Of a DNA stretch of 64,000 bases, positions 1-10,199 are shown piece after piece (position 1 is the first letter of the stretch; every line of letters starts with the position of its first letter). The notes beneath the pieces were generated by a model. That model was not told the origin of the DNA and did not search any database. It saw only the letters and a program-made list of their open reading frames with translations. The DNA is from Euclidia mi. Its lineage: Eukaryota > Arthropoda > Insecta > Lepidoptera > Erebidae. The position numbers and the translations under genes are program-made. The stretch covers positions 86,903,034-86,967,033 of the forward strand of contig OX123186.2 of assembly GCA_944739405.2 (NCBI GenBank), in the 5' to 3' direction.

Positions 1-1376
1 TACCTTAACGATCCAATTATTCATAAGTTCTGAATTCAAATTATTTTCATAATTCAATTCACTTAAGTCAAAAAGGTACCGAAACCGATTACAGATCAAA
101 AGAATGCTATTAGAGCGTAAAAGGGTTAGGTCAGGGCGGGCTAAAGCCACAGATTACTAAATAGTTACTTCGTAACAGATAAATCACTCCCATACAAAAG
201 CGAAAATACCTGCGCTATAATCACCTACAAAATGTTAATGATAGCCGTTGTTTGCTGTGAAGAGAAATATACCCTAAGTACTCACGCAAAGAGTTGCAGA
301 TTGTGTGACTTTACGTACAAGCGCGTCATCGAAGGCGCTAGGGTTGTCCTTATGATGATTTTGGTAATAAAACGAATGTTGCGAAATAACCATATTTTTA
401 TTTGCTAAATACCTATAGATACACGAGTCAGTTAGTAAATACATATTGTTAAGAGCGTTTAATCCGTCGGAGGCGATTTTGCGGGTTTTTATTGTTCTAT
501 TACGTTACGGATAAATGACAATTAATGGAAAAGATATAGAAAATATGAAAGTTCAGTTCTTTATCAAGAGAGTGCTGGAGAAAAATATATGGGTTACTAT
601 AGTAAATATTTTAAAACGGATGAATTTAAAAAAGTCATTTTCGTAATTTCTGTAGTTTAGGCCAGCATTAATGGTCGCTAGTGCTATGAAAACGTATCGT
701 TCTATAATTCTGTAAATGTAAACTGTACGAGCAAAAGCTATACAAGCGAGTCCCTAAAAAAGAAATTGTACTTTCATTCATAATTTTCAAGAAAATCGGA
801 GAACAAAACAGTGCATTTTGCTTAATTTTAGCCCGCAAATTTGCATTTATATCTAAAAAACTACTGTGATTATTAAAAAGATATATACATATTTACAAAC
901 CTTAAGATTCATTTTAAGTCATATAAAAAAATTGGAATCTAAACTTTTCGTTTGTAATTAATATGATTTTTTAAAAAAGACCTATAAAACTCGAAGCGCG
1001 ATGCTACGTCCGCCATTCAGCGCTGAGCGCTCTCAGAGGACGGACCTGTCGCTCGCGTCCGCGTCCGCCATTTTACGTAAATATTGCATTCCAAAACGTT
1101 TATAGCGCGGCTAAAGCTTCTTGATCCTTATTTTTTTCTCAACGTATTTTTTTTATAAATATGAAAAGTTGATGTACTTAACTTTATTTATGTATTACGT
1201 ATTAAACTAGTGTGTTAGTCGAGACATCTGGAGTCTATTGGTTACTGGTTAGTATAGTAGCGCGGTCAACTAGGGGCTGGGCGAGACTGACAGAAACGGA
1301 CCGTTAGATATAATACCTTGCTGCAAAAATCAAGTGGCAATATACAGTATAAACAGGTACAGTAGTTAGACGCATT
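1..1376. other. Gene-free AT-rich stretch
   Basis: No ORF with recognisable protein similarity. The sequence is AT-rich single-copy-looking DNA apart from a CpG-rich patch at 1000-1105, listed separately. I see no tRNA, no splice-flanked exon I would defend and no terminal repeat structure here. Confidence 0.6.
1000..1105. promoter_or_regulatory. CpG-rich promoter-like patch
   Basis: About 100 bp of CG-rich sequence inside AT-rich DNA. It carries two copies of a CCGCCATT motif (Pho/YY1-like GCCAT core), a CAGCGCTGAGCGCT dyad and several CGTCCGC repeats. Such patches often mark TATA-less insect promoters, but no downstream ORF or splice donor on either strand confirms this, so the assignment is an inference. 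Confidence 0.25.
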
Positions 1377-1550
1377 TGATCTTTGATGGGTGACCATGGG
1401 ATTGGCTTGCAAAGCCTTTATCGCAGGTTTATTTTCGTACAAACTACATAAGTTAAGGTAAAGTAATTGACATCACGGTCATAGTGTGGATGGGTGACCG
1501 ACCGATGAATTTACAGAGCCCATGTATGAGGTTCTTAATGGGGGCAAAAT
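1377..1550. repeat. 5S-rRNA-like repeat fragments
   Basis: Two short segments contain GGATGGGTGACC or a close variant, the 3' part of the 5S rRNA internal control region. The second (about 1475-1515) continues into ACCGATGAATTTACAG, as expected for an interspersed 5S-derived SINE rather than a real 5S gene. The segments are too short and diverged to be functional rRNA. A better copy of the same motif is at 13420-13580. Confidence 0.35.
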
Positions 1551-1784
1551 TATGGTTATTTTTAAGCTAGGACGCGCCGTCGTTAGCATGATACCAATGT
1601 AATAGGTATTTACCTAAAACGTACTATGCAATGCAATTAAAAGCACACTTGAATCGAATATTATTTTACAAACCGCCGCAGCTCAGCTGATCCCCACGAG
1701 CTCGCATTGCAGGTACCTAACACACACAAGCCCACCTACCTACTGTGCAGTCTTATTCTGCACCAGTTAACAGTTTATTTTGAC

Positions 1785-1905
1785 TCAATTCTTCTAACTA
1801 TATTTGTTCAAAATGCAGTTTCGATCTAATGTCAGTGTCATACTCATGTCACAAATGGTATTCTCCTAAATAAACTGATATTGGAATGTTATCGTGTCTA
1901 GATCG
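1785..1905 (+). repeat. Outer long inverted-repeat arm, left
   Basis: This arm has the motif order TTCAAAATGCAGTTTCGAT, GTCAGTGTCAT, GGTATTCTCCTAA, TATC..TCTAGA. The same order appears inverted at 5358-5468, and related arms lie at 2968-3125 and 4905-5057. It is read as the left terminal arm of an AT-rich foldback/MITE family into which the 2063-5354 element later inserted. No transposase is encoded. Confidence 0.5.
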
Positions 1906-1942
1906 TTAATTGAACAATGTCATCATCATCGTTCTAGCATAC

Positions 1943-2008
1943 CGTGGATTCGAACCCGATACCTTCTGCATAGCAGTCCGTTGGTATCTCCAGTAGGCTA
2001 TCGCTGCC
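1943..2008 (-). repeat. tRNA-derived SINE head (family B)
   Basis: On the minus strand the segment reads GGCAGCGATAGCCTA... with an A-box-like region, and ends in a B-box-like GGGTTCGAATCC. It matches the plus-strand copy at 20307 and the minus-strand copy at 39330. It is a tRNA-like SINE head rather than a tRNA gene: the acceptor arms do not pair and the sequence recurs with the same flanks. Only the head survives here. Confidence 0.6.
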
Positions 2009-3790
2009 TGTTGTTAATTAAACAATGTGTCAACGTCAGTGAGAACAATAGAAGTCAAATTATAGTTGGTGCCACGAGAAGATAGACTTTTTGTAAACAA
2101 ACATTCAGAGCTTCACAACCTTTTTTCGAACAGTGGCGTTTTAGATTTTATGCTTTTGAACAGTATTTTTTTTTCAATGCCTAATTATGCCACTATGTTT
2201 TTAAATTTTTATATTGTTAAATTTTACTGAAATAAAAATATTTGATTTTGTGTTTTAGTGGTCGAATGTTCATAAATTGGCCGATTTTTTTGTTGTTTTA
2301 CACGTAATAATCTGTAAATTAATTAAAAATAGAGTACCATGTATGTTAATTATAGAGTAGGTACATACATGTTACTTTATTATTGACACGATTTTTTTAA
2401 AAATCACTACGCAATAAATAATATTGCTCAAAGTAGCATATCTATATATAAAATATTAAATTATTGACCAACAATGAATAATATAACAGATAACTAGCTA
2501 ATACATTGCATAAACATTTCTAGGCATAGAGATTTTACGTTGTCTGTGAATGAAGAATGTGTCGTCAGAATGAACTTAAACAAAAACCATTAAACGTTAC
2601 GGTAGTCTGAAAACGCAATTTCTTTTTTAGGTATAAATAATTTTCTGCCATCTGATATTCTGCACGCGCTTTTTCGAGATGCCGGCAGCGAGAAGAGCGT
2701 TGCAATCCTATAAACTTGTATTTAACTTAACACCAACCCTTTCCTGATAACTAAAAAATTAATTGTATCCTCTGATAAAAAGATGTTAAGCCCAAGAATG
2801 TATCATTTCAATGAACTAACGCCAAATGTTGACACTCTAGGCGTCAGTACCTCAAAACATTAAAAGATCCGTTTGACAGCGCATAATATCGATAAAAACC
2901 CGATCCATTGACATATTAGTTTCCAATGACACGTATCTATGTATAGGTCGGTTCACGAAAGTTGACCAGGGGCCCAATTCTGCTATTTTAGATGACATCG
3001 ACATCATATTTTGAATGGAATGAGATTATATTTTGAATTGACTCAAAATCGGTATTCTGCTACACAATGTCATTCTATTCTAATTTCGATATATTCAATT
3101 TAATGTCAAATATCCTGACATGAGTAGGTATTGCCATTAATGAAATAATTAACTTTATTGCTGGTAATTTGATGTTACAGCGTTGCCTATGATTTGTTTT
3201 TTTATGTAATATGCACGCAAGTACGCTCTCACGTTTTATTTCACTTTAACAGTTCCTTACGATCTGGTAGATGTTTCGGGAAATCTCTTCTTAGTCAGGG
3301 CACATGAGTAAATAAACCGAACAGAGAGACAGCTTCTTAAGAGCTTGTAAATTAGTTACCTATTTTGGTAGGGTTGTCACAATAGGTTAAGACAAATCGC
3401 TTGTTCGGTATACGACAGATTCTGGATTTGACAGATTCGTGGATTGGGCAGATTCTTGGACTCGACGGATTCGCTATACGGCAGAAGTACAGCTGTTGTA
3501 AATAAAATAGCGAGTGGTACCAAAAAAGGCATGCACCTGAAACTTTTAAAAGCACGGAATAAAAATATACATTTGTTACCAAGGACACGACGTGACGACG
3601 TGATTTATTTGACATTCCCAACGATACCACTAATCGTGTTGAATATTTACTGGTAATATGATCTATTTTGCTAATAAACATAGGAATCTCCTTTAGCTAT
3701 TATGGCCACTAGTTTTACCACGGGGATAGGTATCTAAAATAAGTTTAAAAAGAAATTGTGTAAGACAAATGAGACGTTCAAACACGCGCA

Positions 3791-4036
3791 CAAAACAAAT
3801 GACTATCAAATGATGATCAACCATCGATAGGGCTTACAAAAAACAGGTGCATGCGATTTTCGACCTTATTGACAATTCATGACAGACTTTTATTTGGTAT
3901 TTTCTTGCTTTCTGACATTGATACGTTATTAAAATTGTAAATTCTGAGTTACGTCAATAAGGTCGAAAATCGCATGCACCTGTTTTTTGTAATCCCTATC
4001 GATGGCTGATCACTTTCTGATAGTCATTGGTTTTGT
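3791..4036. mobile_element. 246-bp palindromic MITE
   Basis: Two arms of about 83 bp (3791-3873 and 3953-4036) are near-perfect inverted copies, including a run with AACAGGTGCATGCGATTTTC, separated by about 80 bp of AT-rich loop. There is no ORF. It is a foldback-type MITE inside E2. The outer ends fade near CAAAACAAATGACTATCA. Confidence 0.75.
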
Positions 4037-4361
4037 AAACATTAATTGATTTTACACAATTTCACAACTAATGAGTTGTTAAGTATTTCGTTGCCAACAT
4101 TGACAATATTTATTTCAAGATCGAAATATTCGCGAAACTTTTGCTCGAGCAATTCAACAAATGCGACAAAATTATCAGGAGTTATACCTTATTAAAAAAC
4201 CCAATTGTACGTTACCATTGTTAAAATCTTTATAATGATTTAATTATTTCATCTAGTATTATTCATACACACAGAACAATAAACAACCATTATTAATAAT
4301 AAAACACAACTTTTTTACATAAAAATATTAAAACTTGCAACGTACAAAACAAACAACGTGC

Positions 4362-4410
4362 GTCGTAATAACCCTAAGATTGTCAACTACAATCTTAGGG
4401 TTATTATGAC
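4362..4410. repeat. Short near-perfect hairpin
   Basis: 22-nt arms (4362-4383 and 4389-4410) with one mismatch and a 5-nt spacer. It is not followed by a T run and not placed after an ORF, so a terminator reading has no support. It is one of several such tight inverted duplications in the window. Confidence 0.7.
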
Positions 4411-5092
4411 TTGCCTACGTAAACCGGTTCTTTCCACTCTCGCCGCGTATACGACAAGCGGCCAGTGGTCACGCACACATGCGCCGCGTGCTCATAGTAC
4501 CGTTTCGCGCTGTTGTATGAAGCTGTGTCTCTGTTCCGTTTATCTACACATGTGGTCAGGGACCGTAAGGGTGCAGCATATGGTCCTCGAGGAACGTACA
4601 TGCCAATTTTTAGCATCTTGTGCCCAGTAGATTCGGCTGTGCATTGCTGTTAGTCAGGGAATTGTGAATGAATTTTATATATACAGATGATACTACCTAG
4701 CAGTGCCATATGGCAATGGCAGTCTATAATACTAACCAGTACCATTTTAGTAAATGAATTTATTCGTTGGATTGTGAGAGATTTTTTGATACATAATCAA
4801 TAATGTTACGTACGATTTGAAATCGAACATTTAAAATATGGGTGTTTTGAATATGTGTATTTACAGTTTGACGTTTGTCTTTGTACAAAAATATATTTAG
4901 CAGAATATCGTTTATGTATTGTTCAACTCTCAATATATTCGCAATATCATTTCAATGTCTCTTAATTTAGGAGAATACCATTATGACGTAAATATGACAC
5001 TGACATCATATCGAAACTGCATTTTGAACAAATATAATTAGCAGAATTGGGCCCCAGAAATGGCGGCCGTCGCGCATATGTACATTCGTGCA

Positions 5093-5157
5093 CCAATGGC
5101 GTGGCTCCATTCTTGACGCATTTAGGGAATGCGTCAAGAACGGAGCCACACCATTGG
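5093..5157. repeat. Short near-perfect hairpin
   Basis: 30-nt arms (5093-5122 and 5128-5157) with two mismatches around a 5-nt spacer. They contain GTGGCTCCATTCTTGACGCA and its inverse. It is located near the right end of element E2. Confidence 0.7.
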
Positions 5158-5357
5158 CATTCCACCCGCGCCTCACCCCGCACCTCCACGGAGACCTAAA
5201 AAATGATTTCTGCGCAGTAGTCATCTTTCGTGAACCCGACCTATACCGTTGCGCTCATTGATTTGAAATTATTTGTTTTTGACAGAACTATCGCTAAGTC
5301 ACTTAGTAAAAATTCTTTGTTTACAAAATGTCTATGTTCTCGTGACGCGGACTCTAG

Positions 5358-5468
5358 ATGATAATGACATTTAAATTAGAAGAATACCAATTCTGAGTCA
5401 ATTTAAAATCTAATCTCATTTCGTTCAAAATACAATTTCAATGTCATATAAAATACGAGAATTGGCCT
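5358..5468 (-). repeat. Outer long inverted-repeat arm, right
   Basis: Read inward on the minus strand this gives GGTATTCTTCTAA and then TATCATCTAGA, matching the inner part of the 1785-1905 arm. The outer part (TGACATTGAAATTG, TTTTGAACGAAATGAGATTA) matches the 2968-3125 arm better. It closes the outer foldback around E1/E2. Confidence 0.5.
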
Positions 5469-5469
5469 T

Positions 5470-5925
5470 ATCTATGTAAAATTTTATAAAAAGAGGGATT
5501 TATATCATCGCACACTGTGTGAAATAATTTTAGGTGAATATGTATTGTATAATTACAATATTTTGTAAATACAAATCAACATATTGTATATTTTTTTCTT
5601 TCTTTTAATTAATTAAGTATTTTCTTTTACCCGACTCTTTTGGTTTTGTATTTAGTGTCATTCGTGGGTTTTCATGCATTAATAACAAAATAGATGTATA
5701 TTTGAAATGTAACAATAATGTAGATGACAATTATAAATTATTTCTATCACATAATAAAACTGCGCCAAATTATTATAAATAGTCGTTGTTATCCTGAGGA
5801 ACATCATCCTACTAAACAAATATGTAATATCTATCGTTATTTGATACCTTTAAATGCATGTGCATTGAAAATAATTAATTTGAATACTTTCATATCATAA
5901 TCGACGTATTACATAAACGAATACT
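5470..5925. other. AT-rich spacer
   Basis: No ORF, tRNA or repeat boundary recognised. If the minus-strand exon at 5927-5977 is real, this would be the start of its first intron. Confidence 0.5.
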
Positions 5926-5977
5926 GTTCATGTATGGCAAGAAGGATCAAGATTATTATTCCACGCGATACCGTCAT
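5926..5977 (-). CDS. Possible host first coding exon with signal peptide
   Basis: An ATG at 5977 (minus strand) lies roughly 60 nt downstream of the likely start of transcription set by the TATA box at 6061-6070. It encodes MTVSRGIIILILLAIHE. This short n-region followed by a run of I/L residues has the form of a secretory signal peptide. The frame soon hits a stop, but a GT dinucleotide just after HE (minus-strand GTATTC) offers a splice donor. Insect secreted and cuticle-type genes often have a TATA promoter and a tiny first coding exon holding only part of the signal peptide. The next exon is not seen: the DNA downstream (5470 to 1785) is transposon-filled. It could be chance, but promoter, UTR and hydrophobic start in order make it the best host-gene candidate here. 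Product unknown. Confidence 0.4.
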
Positions 5978-6029
5978 AGTGCGCCGGGTCTTCAGATGAT
6001 CTTGTACTCAACTCGGTGGTGCTGGCCGG

Positions 6030-6160
6030 AGCAAAAGGGCCGAAGCCTCGTGTGTCCCCTGTATTTATAGGGCCGGCGCGGAGGGGCGCGAGGGAGCGGC
6101 CCATTGCTGTGCGTCACTCGTAGCGAGGCTCGCGGCGCAGGAGCGCGATGTGACGTCACA
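6030..6160 (-). promoter_or_regulatory. TATA promoter with CRE, minus strand
   Basis: On the minus strand, CTATAAATAC (6070-6061) is a strong TATA box in a GC-rich context. About 85 bp upstream is a perfect CRE palindrome, TGACGTCA (6151-6158). The interval between is CpG-rich (GCGCGAGGGAGCGG and similar), unlike the AT-rich surroundings. Transcription would start near 6038 and reach the ATG at 5977. Conserved single-copy promoters look like this; a repeat origin is not excluded. Confidence 0.5.
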
Positions 6161-6208
6161 ATAGGATAAGGCTTGGAGTACTTACAAATGGAGCAGATTA
6201 ATGGAGCT

Positions 6209-6300
6209 TACTTAGGGTGTATTCTTCAATAGCTTGAAGCTGAGCAGTGTTGTCTTCCAAGGTCTTAGAAGCTGGTAAGCCACCCACAAAGTCAGTTCAC
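6209..6300 (-). CDS. Possible coding exon, product unknown
   Basis: The minus-strand frame ending at a GTAAGC donor (exon edge near 6209) stays open over about 30 codons and reads like ordinary protein: TDFVGGLPASKTLEDN, then TAQLQAIEEYTL. A second donor, GTAAGTACT, follows about 25 nt later. Upstream the frame is closed by TGA just before the SINE at 6344, and no ATG or clear acceptor is visible, so the exon would be truncated or recently broken. I do not recognise the protein. It lies upstream of the TATA promoter on the same strand, so it may belong to a neighbouring gene or a duplicated, decayed copy. Confidence 0.3.
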
Positions 6301-6343
6301 ACACACAAAGCACTTCAACTATTAGATGTTTTTATTTTTTATT

Positions 6344-6456
6344 TATAGACTCACGCTTGTATCCCTGAAGGGGTAGGCAGAGGTGTTATATTACACCCAC
6401 ATTTCGCCAAGATTTTTTAGGTCCCACGTAATAGGAGGCGAGCCTATTGCCGTTAT
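6344..6456 (-). repeat. SINE family A, body only
   Basis: Matches the body of the SINEs at 11483-11726 and 46166-46399 (CCCTGAAGGGGTAGGCAGAGG, ATATTACACCCACAT, AGGTCCCACGTAATAGG). The tRNA-like head and spacer are missing, so it is a 5'-truncated copy in minus orientation. Confidence 0.75.
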
Positions 6457-6934
6457 TTGATTTAATAGCTGTTTTAGCGGAGCGGCACGAGCGCGAGTTG
6501 TAGCGAACGATTTTCTTACGACAAACTGATTGGATCAGGGTGGATAGGAAGTAGAAAAGGATATGCGCGGAAGTAAGGAGAGAATAATAGAAGGGTTTTG
6601 ATTGGTTATCGCGTGTTAAAAAGTAATGAATTTAAGTAGATTGTTGAGGTATATGATTATGAATGTTGCTAGATCAATAATATTTATTTTACTTTGTGCG
6701 TGTTTGAGTAAATGGCTTTCTGTCCATAAGTATATTAAATTTAATTACATATTTGGCTAATTTGATTGTGGCGCAGACAGACGTAATATCACTATTATCA
6801 TTTTTCATTCTTATTACTCGAGCATTATTAATAATGCTCTAACTCCGCCCAGTCCACATATAACTTTATTATATAAAATCAAATGGTTACGGAATTACAG
6901 ATGGTCTTTATACGGGATGCCAAAGACTGATTTA

Positions 6935-8550
6935 CCTCTTTATAGTGTTGTAAAAATACCGTATAATACCAAAAGGCTATGTATTAAACCGGTATTTTAT
7001 TATAACTTACGGTATTATTAGTATTTTATGTATTTTATATTCTGATTAAGTTTCGATTTTATTCTTTGTTTTAGAATTACTAATTAATAATTTTGGAATT
7101 TTAACTTTTGGAAAAATTCATTGCAAAGCCCGAAATTCGTATCCTCGAAACACGTAGATAAATCACGTGTTTCTAAATTGGTCACAATTTACACAAATCT
7201 TGGTGTTTCTGACAGCACATTCGAAGTTAAAGAAAGTGATGATGAAGATGATTTAGCTGAAAGTATGTTGCTAGAATACATTACTGCGTCGTCATCTACC
7301 GAGAACGTAGCAACACAAGAGGATTTAGATATGGAGGTAGAAGATCCTCTAAATCTCGGGTTTTCGAACTAGGAAGACAAAAGGCGTAGGCCACGTCTTT
7401 GCTTTTCTTATGGATCTTGTATTAAGGTTCGGGCTTTACGTGTCTCCACGCAGAGAGGAACATAATGTAATTTAGAATAAATAGAGAGATGATTCAAATA
7501 ACTTTAAGGACCCCTTTGCTCTAACGTACCTTAAAATGTTACGTGTTTTTCTTTAAATCATATTTTGACCTTGTTTTTATGGTAATATTGTTGTAGCTAA
7601 TAGTAATTATGTGTCGGGTTTCGAAACGCGTCGCCCGAATTTGAGGGTATTGGTGGTGTAGGGGGCTTAAGGGACTTAGTTTTAATCCCTTAAAAGTAAT
7701 TTTGGCTGCCGGAGTTGCGTCTAAATATTTTTAAACTATTTCCAAAAACTCTTCATTCAAATATGAAAAATGGAACGTAATTTTAGGTTTTATGTGAAAG
7801 TAACTAAATAGGTTGTGTTAGGTTCTATATTGACCCTTAACCCGAAAATAGGAGCCCTGCGGAGCAGGGCTCCGTCAAACTCAGTTAATTAAACTAGTGG
7901 AAGCAATAAAAGCGATATTTAGGTTTTATGTGAAAAACGTGAAACGAAACGCAACCACCATCTTGTATGAATTATATTGACAGCTAATGTCAAATTTGTG
8001 CCTCATTGCTTTCGAGTACCTAGGGTTAGGTGCGACTGTAATAGGTAACTAAATAGGTTATGTTAGGTTCTCTTTTGACCCTTAATCCGAAAATAGGAGC
8101 CCTGCGAAGCAGGGCTCCTCCAACCTTAGTTTATTAAACTAGTGTGAAGAATGTGGAAGTTGGCAATGCCATACACACCGATGTCTGGAGTTTTTTTTCC
8201 AGAGGAAACCAAGTATTTCCGGCAAGTGAAAATGGTGAGGGGTGGTTGCAAGACCTCCCCCCTCCCCCTCCAATCACTCACAACCCCTAAAAACGGCGAC
8301 GTATTTCGAAACCTTATCCGTAATTATTAATAATACAAACTTAAAATATAATTTCTTGCTTTATTCCTGTGCAATTTTACCGTATTCAGTATTTTTAATG
8401 ATTTCTATGATCATTTACTTCAAAAATATAGAAGAATTGATTTATATATCAAATACCGTAGTAAATGGTATAATACCGTATTATACGGTATTTTTCGTTT
8501 TATACATTTCAGTACATATGGTATAATACCGCACTTACATCTCTACTCTT
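6935..8550 (+). pseudogene. Decayed hAT-like element remnant
   Basis: The ends carry diverged inverted repeats (TATAGTGTTGTAA..ACCGTATAATACC at the left; inverted TAGAGATGTAAGTGCGGTAT at the right), with further GGTATAATACC blocks near both ends, as in hAT elements of ZBED type. The only coding trace is 7121-7372: 83 residues ending in an acidic, serine-rich stretch (ESDDEDDLAESMLLEYI ... STENVATQEDLDMEVEDP). Such acidic segments occur between the BED finger and catalytic core of hAT transposases, but no BED finger, DDE motif or dimerisation domain remains. A Helitron-like insertion occupies 7781-8142. The superfamily call rests mainly on the terminal motifs. Confidence 0.35.
7781..8142 (+). 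mobile_element. Two tandem Helitron-like 3' ends
   Basis: Two copies of the same ~110-bp segment end at 7897 and 8142, exactly 245 bp apart. Each runs TTAGGTTTTATGTGAAA, TAACTAAATAGGTT, GTTAGGTTCT, TTGACCCTTAA, then the hairpin GGAGCCCTGC-GGAGCAGGGCTCC and finally ATTAAACTAG followed by T. A GC hairpin upstream of a CTAG end before T is the signature of Helitron-type elements. No Rep/helicase ORF is present, so these are non-autonomous. The second copy has an extra ~110 bp in its front part. Confidence 0.45.
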
Positions 8551-8559
8551 GAGTTCAAA

Positions 8560-9320
8560 TGTCATAAATAAGTAGGTAGTTATAGTTAGTTGAACAGTAG
8601 AATACTGCTAAGGACTAATGCAACAGTCAAAAATTTTACACCATAGCTGCAGTGGATGTCACGCGCACCATTTCCTTCGGTACTGCGCTAACGGCGGTAG
8701 TTGTGCAAAAAACGTATTAAAACTAATTGTAAACAGCTTGTCACGAGCCACGAGTAGGTGTAGTCGGTAGCCCGTTTGCACGAAGCTTAAATGGCACTGT
8801 TAAACTAGATAAAAAGCGGAAGTAAAAAGCGGTAGGGGATTCGGCCTAATCATGTCAAACTGAGTAAGGTTTCAAATGTTTTATTATCTTTAACTATTGT
8901 AACATTGTTAATAAAAAAAAACACAACAAAATACAAGTAAATTTATTTTATTATATGATAGAGCAAATAGAATACTAAGCCTTTGTTAAAATGTATGCAG
9001 AGCCAATTATAAACACAAACAACGTTTGGGGCAATCGTTAACTAGACGTAGGCAGTATCTTGCTTTTGTGTTTTATCAGCATATTAAGCTGCACACAGAC
9101 TTACTACACATTTCGTACGTACAGCGTTCGTGTTATTTATCTCATAATGGTGAGGACACACTTGAGTATTTACTTCTTACAGAACAATGAGCTGCTCGAG
9201 TGCGTTATCGCGAACCAAACTTCAAGCACTATTATCAATGTCTTTCACAATGTCAATGTGTAACGATTTTAATGAGTACATATTTTAATAGCGCTTCTAA
9301 AGTATGGATCGCTTTACTTT
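8560..9320. other. Gene-free spacer
   Basis: Short ORFs only, with no recognisable domain. The AT-rich part at 8900-8960 contains an A-run followed by AATTTATTTTATTATATG but no tRNA or SINE head. Confidence 0.5.
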
Positions 9321-9324
9321 TGGG

Positions 9325-9432
9325 TTGCGAAGGTCAGACGGCAGGTGCTTTGTGATCATCATCCTCTTAGCGCTATCCCAGTTTCAATCTGGGGTCCGCT
9401 TTCAAGTCTAACCGGATTTGCTTTGTGATATG
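9325..9432. repeat. Interspersed repeat, 'ctagcgttatccc' family fragment
   Basis: Shares CTATCCCAGTTTCAA..CTGGGGTCCGCTT..AGTCTAACCGGATTTG with the longer copies at 39057-39290 and 41000-41235. Followed by a direct repeat of about 70 bp (GCAGGTGCTTTGTGAT...TGGTAAGATAATTAT) at 9350-9510. Confidence 0.55.
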
Positions 9433-9944
9433 CTATTATATTTGGTAAGATAATTATTTAATTACGGCAGGTGCTTTGTGATATGCCATTATATTTGGTA
9501 AGATAATTATCTAGTTCTTTTAAATCCGTTATCCTCTTCAGATAGTACGTTGCTAAATTATATTATTAAGTTGTTCCTATCGATTAGAAACACAGATTGT
9601 TCATTTGGATTAACCCGGCGTGATTGTCAAGTTAAATTGTATATGAACAAATATTTCTTAGCCATTACTTTAGCTGTATTGTGTAGTTAATGTGTGCCCA
9701 AGTGTAGTTTCTTGGTAGTATTAAAATAGCTTGGAAACCCTTTTGAGCATAGATATTCTATTATACATTTCTTCTTATATGTATGTGTAAATAAGGACAC
9801 AAGCACGTGATTTGAAAAACTGAAATAGTCTGGCACAACCTTTATGTTATCTTCATAAGAACGTTGGGTTGAATGAGCTCGAATATGACTTTGTGGTCTG
9901 ATCATTTGATGTTTAAATTATAAGGCAATAAAGATTTATATCTA
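9433..9944. other. Gene-free spacer
   Basis: Contains the second unit of the direct repeat noted at 9350-9510; otherwise AT-rich with no ORF or RNA I recognise. Confidence 0.5.
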
Positions 9945-10145
9945 TTTTTAACCGACTTCAAAAAAGGAGGAGGTTCTCAATTCATCGGAATCTTTTTTTT
10001 ATGTACCTATGTTCCCCGATTTCTCTTAGACGCCTGGACCGATTTCGAAATTTTTTGTTTTGATTGAAGTTGTCTTCTAGTTGACTTCTAGTTGGTCCCA
10101 TGATCATCAGGTCAGGATCTGATCATGGAATCCTGAAAAATCGAA
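9945..10145 (+). repeat. 'accgacttcaaaaaagg' interspersed repeat
   Basis: Starts ACCGACTTCAAAAAAGGAGG and runs on through CAATTCATCGGAATC and TGTTCCCCGATTTCTC. I know this repeat as very common in lepidopteran genomes. It leads directly into the minisatellite at 10200 and may be the 5' part of one composite element ending near 11461. Confidence 0.6.
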
Positions 10146-10199
10146 GGAACTCTTCAAATTTTATAAGCACACTTGAAGCGATTTGACGATAACAACCCA

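Larger units (their letters stand above)
2968..5057. repeat. Inner inverted-repeat pair starting GGGGCCCAATTCTGCT
   Basis: The left arm (2968-3125) and right arm (4905-5057, inverted) both start with GGGGCCCAATTCTGCTA from the outside and share downstream blocks (GATGACAT/GATGTCAGTGTCAT, GGTATTCT, TCAATTTAATGTC). These are diverged members of the same arm family as 1785 and 5468. The arms sit about 25 bp inside the E2 termini, so they may be part of E2's own subterminal structure. Confidence 0.5.
2944..5243. mobile_element. TA-flanked DNA transposon E2 nested in E1
   Basis: Ends are TAGGTCGGTTCACGAAAG and, inverted, CTTTCGTGAACCCGACCTA, with one indel in the first 20 positions, followed by a matching GTTGAC/ATGAC block. 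TA is present on both sides, whereas the intact E1 copy has a single TA at the equivalent site (about 18763), so the empty site is known. The 2300-bp body carries no convincing transposase; it contains a foldback pair (2968/5057), a 246-bp palindromic MITE and two hairpins. Superfamily not assigned. Confidence 0.75.
2063..5354. mobile_element. TA-flanked DNA transposon E1, copy 1, interrupted
   Basis: Begins TAGTTGGTGCCACGAGAAG and ends in its inverted counterpart, TTCTCGTGACGCGGAC, flanked by TA. A second copy lies at 17864-18872 (1009 bp). Aligned by eye, the two correspond along their whole length, except that this copy is split by a 2300-bp insertion at 2944-5243; without it about 990 bp remain. 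Terminal inverted repeats are about 45 bp. No transposase ORF remains, so it is a non-autonomous element, probably of a TA-targeting superfamily. The right end has point changes. Confidence 0.75.
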
